The notes under the pieces are model-generated. The model made no database searches. It was given only the letters and a program-made list of their open reading frames with translations, and was not told where the DNA came from. A program made the position numbers and the translations under genes. This document shows positions 8,442-19,205 of a DNA stretch of 64,000 nucleotides, in pieces. The stretch's first letter is position 1; every line of letters starts with the position of its first letter. Origin of the DNA: Thermoleophilaceae bacterium (GTDB taxonomy: Bacteria; Actinomycetota; Thermoleophilia; Solirubrobacterales; Thermoleophilaceae); contig JBBDYQ010000012.1 in NCBI GenBank assembly GCA_040901445.1, positions 15,234 through 79,233 of the forward strand. Reading direction: 5' to 3'.

Positions 8442-8839
8442 TGGCGCAGCAGAGGCCAGCGCGCCCGCGGGGGCGGCGCAAGGTGCGCAAGAACATCCCC
8501 GTCGGCCAGGCCCACATCAAGACGAGCTTCAACAACACGATCGTTGCCCTCACGGATCGTGAGGGCAACGTGATCGCGTGGGAGTCCGCCGGCGGCGCCG
8601 GCTTCAAGGGCTCGCGCAAGTCCACGCCGTTCGCGGCCCAGGTCACGGCGGACGCCGCCGCCAAGAAGGGCATCGAGCAGGGCCTGCAGAAGGTGGACGT
8701 CTTCGTCAAGGGCCCGGGCTCGGGCCGCGAGACCGCGATCCGCTCCCTCCAGGCCGCCGGCCTCGAGGTCACGAGCATCAAGGACGTCACCCCCCAGGCC
8801 CACAACGGCTGCCGCCCCCGCAAGAGGAGGAGGGTGTAA
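8441..8839 (+). CDS. rpsK: 30S ribosomal protein S11 (uS11)
   Basis: Platform protein near the mRNA exit. It is 132 residues, with [38 protein letters not shown] and the C-terminal [15 protein letters not shown], all standard. Its first codon overlaps the rpsM stop; rpsD follows after 3 bases. Confidence 0.98.
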   Translation: MAQQRPARPRGRRKVRKNIPVGQAHIKTSFNNTIVALTDREGNVIAWESAGGAGFKGSRKSTPFAAQVTADAAAKKGIEQGLQKVDVFVKGPGSGRETAIRSLQAAGLEVTSIKDVTPQAHNGCRPRKRRRV

Positions 8840-8842
8840 GGC

Positions 8843-9463
8843 ATGGCCCGCGACACCTCCCCCCAGTGCAAGCAGTGCCGCCGCGAGGGCACCAAGCTGT
8901 TCCTCAAGGGCGAGCGTTGCCTAACCGACAAGTGCGGCGTCGAGCGCCGGTCCTACCCGCCGGGCGACCACGGCCGCGGCCGCCAGAAGCAGTCCGAGTA
9001 CCGCGTGCAGCTGCGTGAGAAGCAGAAGGCCCGCCGCTACTACGGCGTGCTCGAGAAGCAGTTCCGCAACTACTACGCCAAGGCCAGCCGCCAGCCTGGC
9101 GTCACCGGCGAGAACCTGCTGCGCCTGCTCGAGACCCGCTTCGACAACCTCCTGGTCCGGCTCGGCTTCGCCGGGTCGCGCCGCCAGGCGCGCCAGCTCA
9201 TCCTCCACGGCCACTGGACCATCAACGGGCGCAGGGTGAACATCCCCTCGTACCAGGTGCGCCCGGACGACGTGATCGCCATCAAGGCGAGCTCGAAGGC
9301 CGAGCCCAGCGTCCGAGAGGCCACGGAGCTCACGTCGGCGGTGCCCGCGTGGCTCATCGCCGATCACGACGGACTTACGGCGAAGGTGCTGCGCCTCCCG
9401 GAGCGGGCAGAGATCTCGACTCCGGTGCAGGAGCAGCTCATCGTCGAGCTGTACTCGAAGTAA
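8843..9463 (+). CDS. rpsD: 30S ribosomal protein S4 (uS4)
   Basis: Primary assembly protein of the 16S 5' domain. It is 206 residues. The N-terminal zinc-like cluster has four Cys ([12 protein letters not shown] and CLTDKCG). The S4 RNA-binding domain ([38 protein letters not shown]) lies around residues 98-140. In other bacteria S4 regulates the alpha operon. A GC-rich hairpin separates it from rpoA. Confidence 0.97.
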   Translation: MARDTSPQCKQCRREGTKLFLKGERCLTDKCGVERRSYPPGDHGRGRQKQSEYRVQLREKQKARRYYGVLEKQFRNYYAKASRQPGVTGENLLRLLETRFDNLLVRLGFAGSRRQARQLILHGHWTINGRRVNIPSYQVRPDDVIAIKASSKAEPSVREATELTSAVPAWLIADHDGLTAKVLRLPERAEISTPVQEQLIVELYSK

Positions 9464-9474
9464 GTGCTCTTCCC

Positions 9475-9506
9475 GCCGCCCGCGGGCATGTCCGCAGGCG
9501 GGCGGC
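9475..9506 (+). terminator. GC-rich hairpin between rpsD and rpoA
   Basis: Perfect 9-bp stem GCCGCCCGC (9475-9483) with GCGGGCGGC (9498-9506) around a 14-nt loop, in the 67-base rpsD-rpoA gap. No U-run follows, so it could be an attenuator, a weak terminator or an RNA-processing site that sets rpoA level relative to the ribosomal proteins. Its role is inferred from position only. Confidence 0.45.
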
Positions 9507-9530
9507 AGGACCCGACGCGAAGGAAACCCC

Positions 9531-10502
9531 ATGCTTGAGTTCCAGACCCCACAGATCACGTCCGAGAAGGTCGAGGACAACCGCGGCCAGTTCACGATCG
9601 AGCCTCTCGATCGCGGCTTCGGCTACACCTTCGGCGCCTCGCTGCGCCGTGTGCTGCTGTCCTCCCTGAAGGGCGCCGCCATCACCAGCGCGCGGATCGA
9701 GGGCGTGGCGCACGAGTTCTCCACGATCTCGGGGGTGAAGGAGGACGTCACCGACATCGTCCTCAACCTCAAGGAGATCGTCTGCCGGATGCACTCGGAG
9801 GCCGCCGAGGTCGAGGTGCCGCTCGTGGCCACGGGCCCGGGCGACGTCTTCGCGAAGGACATCGATCTGCCGTCCGGGGTCGAGGTGCTCAACCCCGACG
9901 CCCGCGTGGCCACGCTCGAGAAGAAGACGAAGCTCGAGATGTACCTCACGGTCGGCCACGGCCGCGGCTACTCGCCCGCGGAGGAGAACAAGTCGCCCGA
10001 CCAGCCGATCGGCGTCATCCCGATCGACTCGATCTTCTCGCCGGTCAAGCGCGTCGCCTACCAGGTGGAGGCCGCGCGCGTGGGCCAGCGCACCGACTAC
10101 GACAAGCTCACGCTCGACATCGAGACGGACGGCTCCGTGGAGCCGCAGGCGGCGCTGCGCGAGGCGGCGGAGATCCTGATCTCCTCGCTGGCCATCTTCA
10201 CGGATGCCGACATCGCCGACCTCACGGGCCGCGGCGACGGCGCCGAGGCGGCCGTGGCAGCCGGCGGCCCCGCGGCGGCGGGCGGCCGGGCGCCCGACGG
10301 CATGGACGAGATCCTCATCGAGGAGCTCGAGCTGGGCGTGCGCTCCTACAACTGCCTCAAGCGCGCCGGCATCCAGACGGTCGGCGACCTCGTGCAGAAG
10401 TCCGAGTCCGAGCTCAACGCCATCCCCAACTTCGGCCGCAAGTCGATCGAGGAGGTCATCGAGACCCTCGAGGCGCGCGGGCTGTCGCTGCGGGCGGGCT
10501 AG
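9531..10502 (+). CDS. rpoA: DNA-directed RNA polymerase subunit alpha
   Basis: Assembles the RNA polymerase core and binds promoter UP elements and activators. It is 323 residues. The N-terminal dimerisation domain (residues ~1-230) includes GFGYTFGASLRRVLLSSLKGAA. A linker unusually rich in Ala/Gly (GAEAAVAAGGPAAAGG) leads to the C-terminal domain (ELELGVRSYNCLKRAGIQTVGDLV...NFGRKSIEEVIETL). ATG 9531 has GAAGGAAA just upstream. Confidence 0.98.
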   Translation: MLEFQTPQITSEKVEDNRGQFTIEPLDRGFGYTFGASLRRVLLSSLKGAAITSARIEGVAHEFSTISGVKEDVTDIVLNLKEIVCRMHSEAAEVEVPLVATGPGDVFAKDIDLPSGVEVLNPDARVATLEKKTKLEMYLTVGHGRGYSPAEENKSPDQPIGVIPIDSIFSPVKRVAYQVEAARVGQRTDYDKLTLDIETDGSVEPQAALREAAEILISSLAIFTDADIADLTGRGDGAEAAVAAGGPAAAGGRAPDGMDEILIEELELGVRSYNCLKRAGIQTVGDLVQKSESELNAIPNFGRKSIEEVIETLEARGLSLRAG

Positions 10503-10521
10503 CGGGTACCCTCGGGACGCC

Positions 10522-10875
10522 ATGCGCCATCGCCGGGATCGCCGCAAGCTGTCGCGCAGCGCCTCGCACCGCAAGGCGCTGTTCATGAACCTCGCGCGCG
10601 AGGTCATCGACCACGAGCGCATCAAGACGACCGAGGCCAAGGCCAAGGCGGTCAAGCCCGAGGTGGACAGGCTGATCACGCTCGCGAAGCGAGGGGACCA
10701 GCACGCGCGGCGCCAGGCGATGTCGCAGCTCGGGCAGGACAAGTTCATCGTCTACAAGCTGTTCGAGGAGATCGGCCCGCGCTATGCCGAGCGCGAGGGC
10801 GGCTACACGCGCATCCTCAAGCTTGGGCCGCGCCACTCGGATTCAACCGAGATGGTCTTCCTCGAACTCGTCTGA
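10522..10875 (+). CDS. rplQ: 50S ribosomal protein L17 (bL17)
   Basis: Large-subunit protein near the peptide exit. It is 117 residues, starting MRHRRDRRKLSRSASHRKALFMNL, with the family region IKTTEAKAKAVKPEVDRLITLAK. It ends the ribosomal superoperon. Its last codons and TGA stop form the 5' outer arm of repeat copy D, so the end of the gene is built into a long hairpin. Confidence 0.97.
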   Translation: MRHRRDRRKLSRSASHRKALFMNLAREVIDHERIKTTEAKAKAVKPEVDRLITLAKRGDQHARRQAMSQLGQDKFIVYKLFEEIGPRYAEREGGYTRILKLGPRHSDSTEMVFLELV

Positions 10876-10975
10876 GCCGCGATAGCCGTCGCAGAGCTGC
10901 GTCCTCGCTCGCTCGCGTGCGTAGTAGCACGCGTCGCTCACTGCGTCCTTGCTCTGCTCGGCTCTCGCGGCTCAG
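10872..10975 (+). repeat. Dispersed stem-loop element, copy D (rplQ 3' end)
   Basis: Outer stem of 17 bp with one mismatch (10872-10888 with 10959-10975), containing the rplQ stop codon. The middle stem is 7 bp (GCAGAGC 10891 with GCTCTGC 10951). The loop strand TGCGTCCTCGCTCGCTC is followed by apical stem GCGTGC/GCACGC around GTAGTA, then return strand GTCGCTCACTGCGTCCTT. It shares the TGCGTCCT loop motifs with copies A, B, C and E, while all stems differ. Position suggests a role in ending the ribosomal transcript. Confidence 0.85.
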
Positions 10976-11501
10976 GGCGTGACCCCCTTTTCGCAGTTTG
11001 CGGGATGAGCGCGGGCTCCCGGGCCCCGCTTCGCTTTTCCGGCTGACGACGCGGTTAGTCTGCCCCCGCCGCTGGACTCGTTGACCACGTGGCGTCAGTC
11101 ATGGCTCGACACAACCGCCGATCCGCCTTCCGATCCTCCCTCCCCCCAGCCCACAACGGCCTCCCCGCCGGTGGGCGCAGCACCCCGGCCACGGCCCCCG
11201 CGACGGGCGGCGATCCCCCAGTTCGCCGCCGTACCCCCCGTCCGCGGCAGCCGTCGAGTCCGCGTCGCGACCGCGAGCGGGTCACTCTCCCGCCGGCCCG
11301 CTCGCCGGTCGCCTCGCTTCCTGCCACGGCGCCCCCCGCCTTTGCGCCCGTGACAGGTCGTGCCGCCTCGGCCCCCGGGCGGCAACGCGCGCCCGGCCGC
11401 GTCCGCGCCCGCCGGCCTCGTGCCGGCGCTGATCGCGGGCGCGGCCGGGCCGCACTTACGCACGGCTGACCAAGAGGCAGCCTCTAAGGTTCCAGCGGCC
11501 G
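10976..11501 (+). other. Intergenic region without a confident gene; possible terminator and Pro-rich remnant
   Basis: At 11011-11029 a short GC stem (GCGGG/CCCGC around CTCCCGGGC) is followed by TTCGCTTTT and may be an intrinsic terminator for the ribosomal operon. From 11081 (TTG) to 11353 a 90-codon frame begins TTWRQSWLDTTADPPSDPPS and becomes Pro/Arg-rich. The first ~25 residues look protein-like, but the rest looks like GC-driven noise in every frame. It could be the start of a decayed or frameshifted gene. I do not recognise a family. Confidence 0.3.
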
Positions 11502-12314
11502 ATGGCCCTCGACTACGACGCCCTGAAGGACCGCAGCCGCGCCGTCTGGTCGCTGGGCGACTACTCCCGCATCGCGCCGCTCACGATGCCGGCCGCCGAG
11601 GCGCTCGTGGACGCCTGCGCGATCTCGGCGGGCCAGGAGGTGCTCGACGTGGCCGCCGGCACGGGCAATGCAGCCATCCTCGCCGCGCGCGAGGGCGCCG
11701 CCGTCGTGGCCTCCGACCTCACCCCGGCGCTGCTGGACCTGGGCCGCCGCCGCGCCGAGGAGGAGGACCTCGACATCGAGTGGGTGGAGGCCGACGCCGA
11801 GGCGCTGCCCTTCGATGACGCGCGCTTCGACTGCGTGACCTCGGTCTTCGGCGCGATGTTCGCGCCGCGGCCCGAGCTGGTCGCCCAGGAGCTGTTCCGG
11901 GTCACCCGGCCGGGCAACACCGTCGGCATGGCCAACTGGACGCCGGACGGCTTCCCCGGCCGCCTCTTCGACATCAACGCGAAGTACGTGCCGCCGCCGC
12001 CCGACCTGCCGCGGCCGTCGGGCGCCTGGGGAGTTGAGGAGGCGGTGCGCCAGCGCTTCGAGGGGCTGGCCGGCACGCTCGACATGGAGCGCCGCACGGT
12101 GCGCTGGGAGTTCCCCTCCGCAGATGAGATGGCCGCCCACTTCGAGCAGGGCACTGGCCCGGCCGTGGCCATGCGCGAGGCGCTGTCCGAAGAGCGATCC
12201 GCGGCGGTCCGGGAGGACGTCCTCGCCCTCATACGCGAGTTCGACCGCGGCTCGGGCGACGGCGTCGCCGTGGACTGCGAGTACCTGCTCGTGGTTGCTC
12301 GCCGTCGCGGGTGA
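11502..12314 (+). CDS. Class I SAM-dependent methyltransferase (UbiE-like)
   Basis: A 270-residue soluble protein with the Rossmann methyltransferase fold. Motif I is VLDVAAGTGNAAILAA at ~residues 47-62, and motif II is the acidic residue after VVASD. The region ALPFDDARFDCVTSVFGAMF is the post-II/III part typical of UbiE/COQ5-type enzymes, followed by LFRVTRPGNTVGMANWTPDG. The substrate cannot be told from sequence. Its stop overlaps the truA start (GTGA), so the two are co-translated, but a functional link to tRNA modification is not shown. Confidence 0.85.
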   Translation: MALDYDALKDRSRAVWSLGDYSRIAPLTMPAAEALVDACAISAGQEVLDVAAGTGNAAILAAREGAAVVASDLTPALLDLGRRRAEEEDLDIEWVEADAEALPFDDARFDCVTSVFGAMFAPRPELVAQELFRVTRPGNTVGMANWTPDGFPGRLFDINAKYVPPPPDLPRPSGAWGVEEAVRQRFEGLAGTLDMERRTVRWEFPSADEMAAHFEQGTGPAVAMREALSEERSAAVREDVLALIREFDRGSGDGVAVDCEYLLVVARRRG

Positions 12315-13030
12315 GCGCGCGGCTGCTGCTCGAGTACGACGGGGCGGCCTTCTCCGGTTGGGCGCGCCAGCCAGGGCTGCGCTCGGTGCAGGAGGTGCTC
12401 GAGGGCGCGCTGTCCATCCTGCTGGGCCAGGCCGTGGCGGTCACCGCGGCGGGGCGTACCGACGCCGGGGTTCACGCCCGCGGCCAGGTGGCAAGCCACG
12501 CGGGCGCGCCGGCACCGGCCCGCGCGCTCAACGGGCTGCTTCCCCACGACGTTCGCGTGCTCGCCAGCGATCCGGCGCCGGACGGCTTCGACGCCCGCCG
12601 CGACGCCCTGGCGCGCCGCTATCGCTACCGCATGGACACGCGGCCGGCCGGGAGCGTGTTCGAGCGCGGTCGCGCCCTGCACTGGCCCGGTCCGCTCGAC
12701 CGGCCGGCGCTCGACGCCTGCGCCGCGGCGGCGGCCGGGACGCATGACTTCACCGCCTTCACCCCCACCCAGACCGCCCACGTGCGCTTCCGGCGCGACG
12801 TGTTCCTGTCGGAGTGGAGGCCCGACGGCGAGCACGCGCTCGAGTACCACGTCGAGGCGGACACATTCATGCGCCACATGGTGCGCACGCTCGTGGGCAG
12901 CATGCTGGCGGTGTCCAGCGGCCACTTCGACCTGGCGCACTTCGAGCGCCTGCTGAGCGGCCGCCCGCGCGCCGAGGCCGGCGACACGGCGGCCGCGCAC
13001 GGGCTGTACCTGGAGGCCGTGAGGTACTAG
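12311..13030 (+). CDS. truA: tRNA pseudouridine(38-40) synthase
   Basis: Converts U38, U39 and U40 of the tRNA anticodon stem to pseudouridine. It is 239 residues. Catalytic Asp51 is in the family motif GRTDAGVHARGQVAS, with RYRYRMDTR and the C-terminal ADTFMRHMVRTLVGSML motif also present. It starts with GTG in a GTGA overlap with the upstream methyltransferase. In many bacteria truA follows rplQ directly; here one gene and a repeat intervene. Confidence 0.95.
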   Translation: MSARLLLEYDGAAFSGWARQPGLRSVQEVLEGALSILLGQAVAVTAAGRTDAGVHARGQVASHAGAPAPARALNGLLPHDVRVLASDPAPDGFDARRDALARRYRYRMDTRPAGSVFERGRALHWPGPLDRPALDACAAAAAGTHDFTAFTPTQTAHVRFRRDVFLSEWRPDGEHALEYHVEADTFMRHMVRTLVGSMLAVSSGHFDLAHFERLLSGRPRAEAGDTAAAHGLYLEAVRY

Positions 13031-13088
13031 GCCGGCCGTGCGAGGGGCGAGTTTCGCCGCGCCGCCGCTCTCTATCCTCGGAGGCCGC

Positions 13089-13901
13089 ATGAAGGTCCTG
13101 CTCACCAACGACGACGGCATCTCGGCCACGGGCATCAATGCCATGCGGCGCGCGCTGCTCGACGTGCCGGGCCTCGAGCTGGCCGTGATAGCGCCGGACT
13201 CCAATCGCAGCGCCACCGCCCGCAGCATCACCACGCGCAAGCCGCTCTGGGTGGAGGAGATCGAGTTCGGCGACGGCACCAGCGGCTTCGCCACCGACGG
13301 CACGCCTGTGGACTGCGTGCGCTTCGCCGCCCTCGGCCTGGTGGAGTTCGAGCCGGAGCTGATCGTCTCGGGCATCAACCATGGCGCCAACCTGGGCGAC
13401 GACATCACCTACTCGGGCACGGTCGCGGCCGCGCTCGAGGGCATCGTGCTGGGCATCCCGGCCATCGCCGTCTCGCAGCAGTCGGCCAGGCGCGAGATGG
13501 ACTTCCGCCTGGGCCGCGAGTTCGACTTCACCGAGGCCGCGACGTTCACCGCCCGGCTGGTGGAGGAGCTGGAGCAGGTGCCCATGCCCGAAGGCACGCT
13601 CCTCAACGTCAACTGCCCGGCGGGCGACGCCAAGGGCGCCCGCGCGTGCCGCCTGGGCAAGCGCATCTACCGCGACCGGCTGGAGCTCCAGGAGGAGAAG
13701 GGCGGCCGCCGGCGCTTCCGCATCTACGGCGACGACCCGTCCTATGAGCACGAGGACGGCACGGACTTCGCGGCCATCGCCGACGGCTGCATCGCCGTCA
13801 CGCCGCTGCATTTCGACCTCACCGACCAGGCGGGCATCGAGGAGCTCGGTGGCTTCGACCTCGACCGGCTCATGCGCCCGGCCGCCAGAGAGATTGAGTA
13901 G
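13089..13901 (+). CDS. surE: 5'-nucleotidase/exopolyphosphatase SurE
   Basis: Metal-dependent nucleoside monophosphate phosphatase. It is 270 residues. The N-terminal metal site MKVLLTNDDGISATGI and conserved segments DSNRSATARSIT, GTPVDCV, SGINHGANLGDDITYSGTVAAALEG are all present. ATG 13089 is chosen because the family always begins with the LLTNDDG strand, and GGAGG lies just upstream. The gap to ligA contains repeat copy E. Confidence 0.95.
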   Translation: MKVLLTNDDGISATGINAMRRALLDVPGLELAVIAPDSNRSATARSITTRKPLWVEEIEFGDGTSGFATDGTPVDCVRFAALGLVEFEPELIVSGINHGANLGDDITYSGTVAAALEGIVLGIPAIAVSQQSARREMDFRLGREFDFTEAATFTARLVEELEQVPMPEGTLLNVNCPAGDAKGARACRLGKRIYRDRLELQEEKGGRRRFRIYGDDPSYEHEDGTDFAAIADGCIAVTPLHFDLTDQAGIEELGGFDLDRLMRPAAREIE

Positions 13902-16102
<2,201 letters not shown>

Positions 16103-16107
16103 GACGC

Positions 16108-17322
16108 TCAGCCGTAGCGGGCGATTGCCTGCACGATGCGGTCCTCGATGCGCTTGGCGGAGTTCGTGCTCCTCACGCCGTTGGAGAGGATCGAGAAGAC
16201 GATCGTGTCGCCCGAGCTGGCGCGGCAGTAGCCCGACAGCGCGCTGACGCCGCGCAGCGTGCCGGTCTTGCCCCGGCAGCGGCGGCGGGCGGAGCCGCGG
16301 CGCAGGCCGCGGTGGTTGGAGTCGTCGAGGGTGCCGTCCACGCCGGCGATCGCCAGGGAGTCGTAGAAGGCGTCGAACTCGTCGCGGTCGCGCATCTCGT
16401 CGAGCAGCTCGACCACCTCCTCCGGTGAGGCGCGGTTGCCGCGCGACAGGCCGGAGCCGTCGCGCAGCCGCGGCCGTGAGCCGAGGCGCTTGGCGAAGCG
16501 GTACGCGTCGCGGGCGCCGTCCTTCGTGGTGCCCTCGTCGCCGTCGGCGGCGCTGAGCGCCTTGAGCAGCATCTCGGCCATGAAGTTGCTCGATTCCTTG
16601 TTCGTGAGCCGCACGAGCCGGGCCATCTCCGGCGACTCCACGGCGGCCAGGCGGACGCCGCCCGCCTGCGAGGGCACGGCGCTCACGCGTGCGGATGCGC
16701 GAACCGGCACGCGGCGGTCCTCGAGGGCGTCGGTGAGGGCCCTTGCCGCGGCCTCGGGCGGCGTGCGGCCGCGCAGCCGACCGTTCCAGTCATAGCTCAG
16801 GGCGCTGAGCTGCGCGTGCCAGGGGGAGGGGCCGAAATTGGAGTCCGGCCCGCCGCGGCGGGAATCCCAGGCCGACTCGTCGCCCAGCACGCGGCCGGTG
16901 ACGCGGTCGATGCCGGCCTCCTCCGCGAGCTGGCGCGCGAGCTCCTCGATCTCGTCACGCCCCAGGGTGGGGTCGCCGCCGCCGCGGATGTAGAGGTTGC
17001 CCGCGAAGGTGCCCGACTCGCGCTTCTCGCCGACTCCCACGACCGTGGTGCCCAGCGTGCCGTCCGGCGAGAACTGCGCCAGCGCGGCGGCCGTGGTGAA
17101 CAGCTTGGTGTTCGAGGCGATGATCCGCGAGCGGCGCTCGTCGTGTTCGTAGACGACGTCGCGCTCGGTGGCGTCGAGGATGAACATCCCGCTCGAGGAG
17201 CCGAGATCGCGCATGGCGGACGCTGCCACGCGGCGAACCTTGGAGTGGCTCTCGGCGGCCTCCGCGACGGGCGCGGCGGCCAGCAGCGCGAGGGCGACGA
17301 TGAGCGTGACGGTTCGGCGCAT
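16108..17322 (-). CDS. dacB: D-alanyl-D-alanine carboxypeptidase/endopeptidase, PBP4 (DacB) family
   Basis: Penicillin-binding enzyme trimming peptidoglycan cross-links outside the membrane. It is 404 residues from ATG 17322, which gives a clean signal peptide (MRRTVTLIVALALLAAAPVAEA). An upstream in-frame ATG would place 18 charged residues before it. The active-site triad motifs are visible: SxxK as SNTK (Ser70, Lys73), SRGN for SxN, and GKTGTL for KTG. It is somewhat shorter than typical PBP4. It is divergent from the patatin gene, with a 74-base gap between starts. Confidence 0.88.
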   Translation of the reverse strand: MRRTVTLIVALALLAAAPVAEAAESHSKVRRVAASAMRDLGSSSGMFILDATERDVVYEHDERRSRIIASNTKLFTTAAALAQFSPDGTLGTTVVGVGEKRESGTFAGNLYIRGGGDPTLGRDEIEELARQLAEEAGIDRVTGRVLGDESAWDSRRGGPDSNFGPSPWHAQLSALSYDWNGRLRGRTPPEAAARALTDALEDRRVPVRASARVSAVPSQAGGVRLAAVESPEMARLVRLTNKESSNFMAEMLLKALSAADGDEGTTKDGARDAYRFAKRLGSRPRLRDGSGLSRGNRASPEEVVELLDEMRDRDEFDAFYDSLAIAGVDGTLDDSNHRGLRRGSARRRCRGKTGTLRGVSALSGYCRASSGDTIVFSILSNGVRSTNSAKRIEDRIVQAIARYG

Positions 17323-17396
17323 CGGGCGTTGAAACAGCACGAAGCGGCCAGGGTAGCGGCCGTTCCGGGCGACCATCGCGATATGTTCAGTGGGGC

Positions 17397-18665
17397 ATGG
17401 GCACCGTTGTGAAGCTGGAGAAGACGGGCCGGGCGCGCTCGTCGTCCTCCTCCCAGGGCCAGCGGCGGCGCTCTCGCCGCTCCCGCACGGCGCTCGTCCT
17501 CGGCGGCGGCGGCTTCACCGGCGGCGTGTACGAGATCGGCGCCCTGCGCGCCCTCGATCTCCTTGCGGTCAACCGGACCGTCAACCAGTTCGACGTCTAC
17601 GTGGGCACCAGCGCCGGCTCGTTCGTGGCCAGCCTCGCCTCCAACGGGGTCACCCCCGAGGAGATGATGCGCGTGGTCAACCAGCAGGTGCCCACGCCGT
17701 TCCGGGACATCGACATCGGAACGCTGCTGCGGCTCAACTACGCCGAGTTCGCCAAGAGCACCGCGCTGTTGCCGCTGCGCCTGCTCGGCATGGGACGGCA
17801 GATGGCGTCCAACCTCGGCTCGGTCTCGGTCATGGACCTCGCGGTGGGCCTGGCCGAGGCGCTGCCCTCGGGCCTCTACGACAGCTCGGGCATCGCCGGC
17901 TACATCGATGACGTCCTGGGCGATCCCGACCGCACCAACGACTTCCGCCTGCTGCAGAACGAGCTCTACCTCCCGGCCACCGACCTCGACACGTGCGAGC
18001 GGATCGTGCTCGGCGCCGATGGCTGGGAGGACGTGCCCATCTCCCAGGCGGTCGCCGCCTCCACCGCCCTGCCGATGGTCTACAAGCCGGTGGAGATCAA
18101 GGGGCGCCACCTGGTGGACGGCGGCATCCGCTCCACCACGAACGTGGACGTGGCCGTGGAGCAGGGCGCCAAGTTCATCATCGTCGTGAACCCGCTGGTG
18201 CCCTACGTCAACGACTTCCAGAAGCTCATCCCGACGATGACCGGCAGCCGCGTGCGCCGGGTGTCGGACATGGGCTTCCCCCAGATCGGCTACCAGGCGT
18301 TCAAGCTGCTGGCCCACCAGCGGCTGCACGAGGCGGTGGCGCGCTGGGAGGAGAAGTACCCGGGCGTGGACATCATCCTCATCGAGCCCGACCCCAACGA
18401 CGAGCTGATGTTCGACACGAACGTCCTCAACTTCACCAAGCGCGTGGAGATCGCCCGCCACGGTTTCGAGTCGGTCACGCTCAAGCTCGCGCGCGACTAC
18501 GACCGGCTGCGCGACGTCTGCGCCAAGCACGGCATCGAGATCTCGGCCACCCGCGTGCGCAAGGTGGTGCGCCATTTCGCCCAGGAGCGCGAGAAGACGC
18601 GCGCCTGGCGCCGCATCCTCGAGCAGACCACGGGCGCGCTCCTGCGGCAGTCCGAGGACGCGTAG
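17397..18665 (+). CDS. Patatin-like phospholipase
   Basis: Predicted lipid acyl hydrolase with a Ser-Asp dyad. It is 422 residues. After a basic, Ser-rich N-terminus come the oxyanion loop (LVLGGGGFTGGVYEIGALRAL), the nucleophile elbow GTSAG (Ser72) and VDGG (Asp241). There is no signal peptide. The C-terminal ~130 residues continue past the usual patatin core with a basic end (RHFAQEREKTRAWRR). The target lipid is unknown. Confidence 0.88.
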   Translation: MGTVVKLEKTGRARSSSSSQGQRRRSRRSRTALVLGGGGFTGGVYEIGALRALDLLAVNRTVNQFDVYVGTSAGSFVASLASNGVTPEEMMRVVNQQVPTPFRDIDIGTLLRLNYAEFAKSTALLPLRLLGMGRQMASNLGSVSVMDLAVGLAEALPSGLYDSSGIAGYIDDVLGDPDRTNDFRLLQNELYLPATDLDTCERIVLGADGWEDVPISQAVAASTALPMVYKPVEIKGRHLVDGGIRSTTNVDVAVEQGAKFIIVVNPLVPYVNDFQKLIPTMTGSRVRRVSDMGFPQIGYQAFKLLAHQRLHEAVARWEEKYPGVDIILIEPDPNDELMFDTNVLNFTKRVEIARHGFESVTLKLARDYDRLRDVCAKHGIEISATRVRKVVRHFAQEREKTRAWRRILEQTTGALLRQSEDA

Positions 18666-18685
18666 GCCTCTCGGCGGCCGGGCCT

Positions 18686-19114
18686 GTGGCGCACGCCGGC
18701 CAGGAGATCCGCGGGCCCGGCGGATACCGCCTGCTCCTCGTGCGCACCGCCGCCGAGACGGACGGCGAGCTGCTCGAGATGGAGGCCGTGTACGCGGATG
18801 CGGCCGGGTTGCCGCCCGAGCACCTGCATCCCTCCCAGGAGGAGCGCTTCGAGGTGCTGGAGGGGAGCGTCCACGCGGTGATCGGCGACGTGGAGCGCCG
18901 GTACGGGCCGGGCGAAGCGTTCACCGTGCCGCCGAACACGCCCCACCGGATGGCCGCGGACGGCCCGGCCCGGATGCGCTGGGAGGTGCGGCCGGCCCTG
19001 CGCACGGCGGAGTTCTTCGAGCGCCTGTACGGCGACGGCCCGGACAGCGCCCGCGAGGCCGCTTCACCCGCAGGCTTCGTGGCCGAGTTCGCCGGCGAGA
19101 TCCGGCTGACGTAG
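18686..19114 (+). CDS. Cupin-domain protein
   Basis: A small 142-residue single-domain cupin. The first cupin motif is around GLPPEHLHPSQEERFEVLEGSVH (His, His, Glu metal ligands) and the second around YGPGEAFTVPPNTPHRM (His). GTG 18686 is the first plausible start after the patatin stop. Substrate and reaction cannot be told. It runs towards hisC, and the two share the hairpin at 19153-19205. Confidence 0.75.
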   Translation: MAHAGQEIRGPGGYRLLLVRTAAETDGELLEMEAVYADAAGLPPEHLHPSQEERFEVLEGSVHAVIGDVERRYGPGEAFTVPPNTPHRMAADGPARMRWEVRPALRTAEFFERLYGDGPDSAREAASPAGFVAEFAGEIRLT

Positions 19115-19152
19115 GTCAGGCTGTCGCCGCCGGTCGACCAGTCGTCACCGGA

Positions 19153-19205
19153 GAGCGTTCCTGGATTCTGGGTCCATATGACCCAGAAGTCCGGAACGTT
19201 CGCTC
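19153..19205 (+). terminator. Convergent hairpin terminator of the GGATTC type (copy H1)
   Basis: Between the cupin (+) and hisC (-). Stem TTCTGGGTC (19166-19174) with GACCCAGAA closes a CATAT loop. An outer GTTCC/GGAAC and GAGC/GCTC pairing includes the hisC stop. There is no U-run. The 16-base segment GGATTCTGGGTCCATA matches GGATTCCGGGGCCATA in the hairpin after the Ada/Ogt gene at 14 of 16 positions; the paired change T:A to G:C in the stem keeps the structure. Confidence 0.65.
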
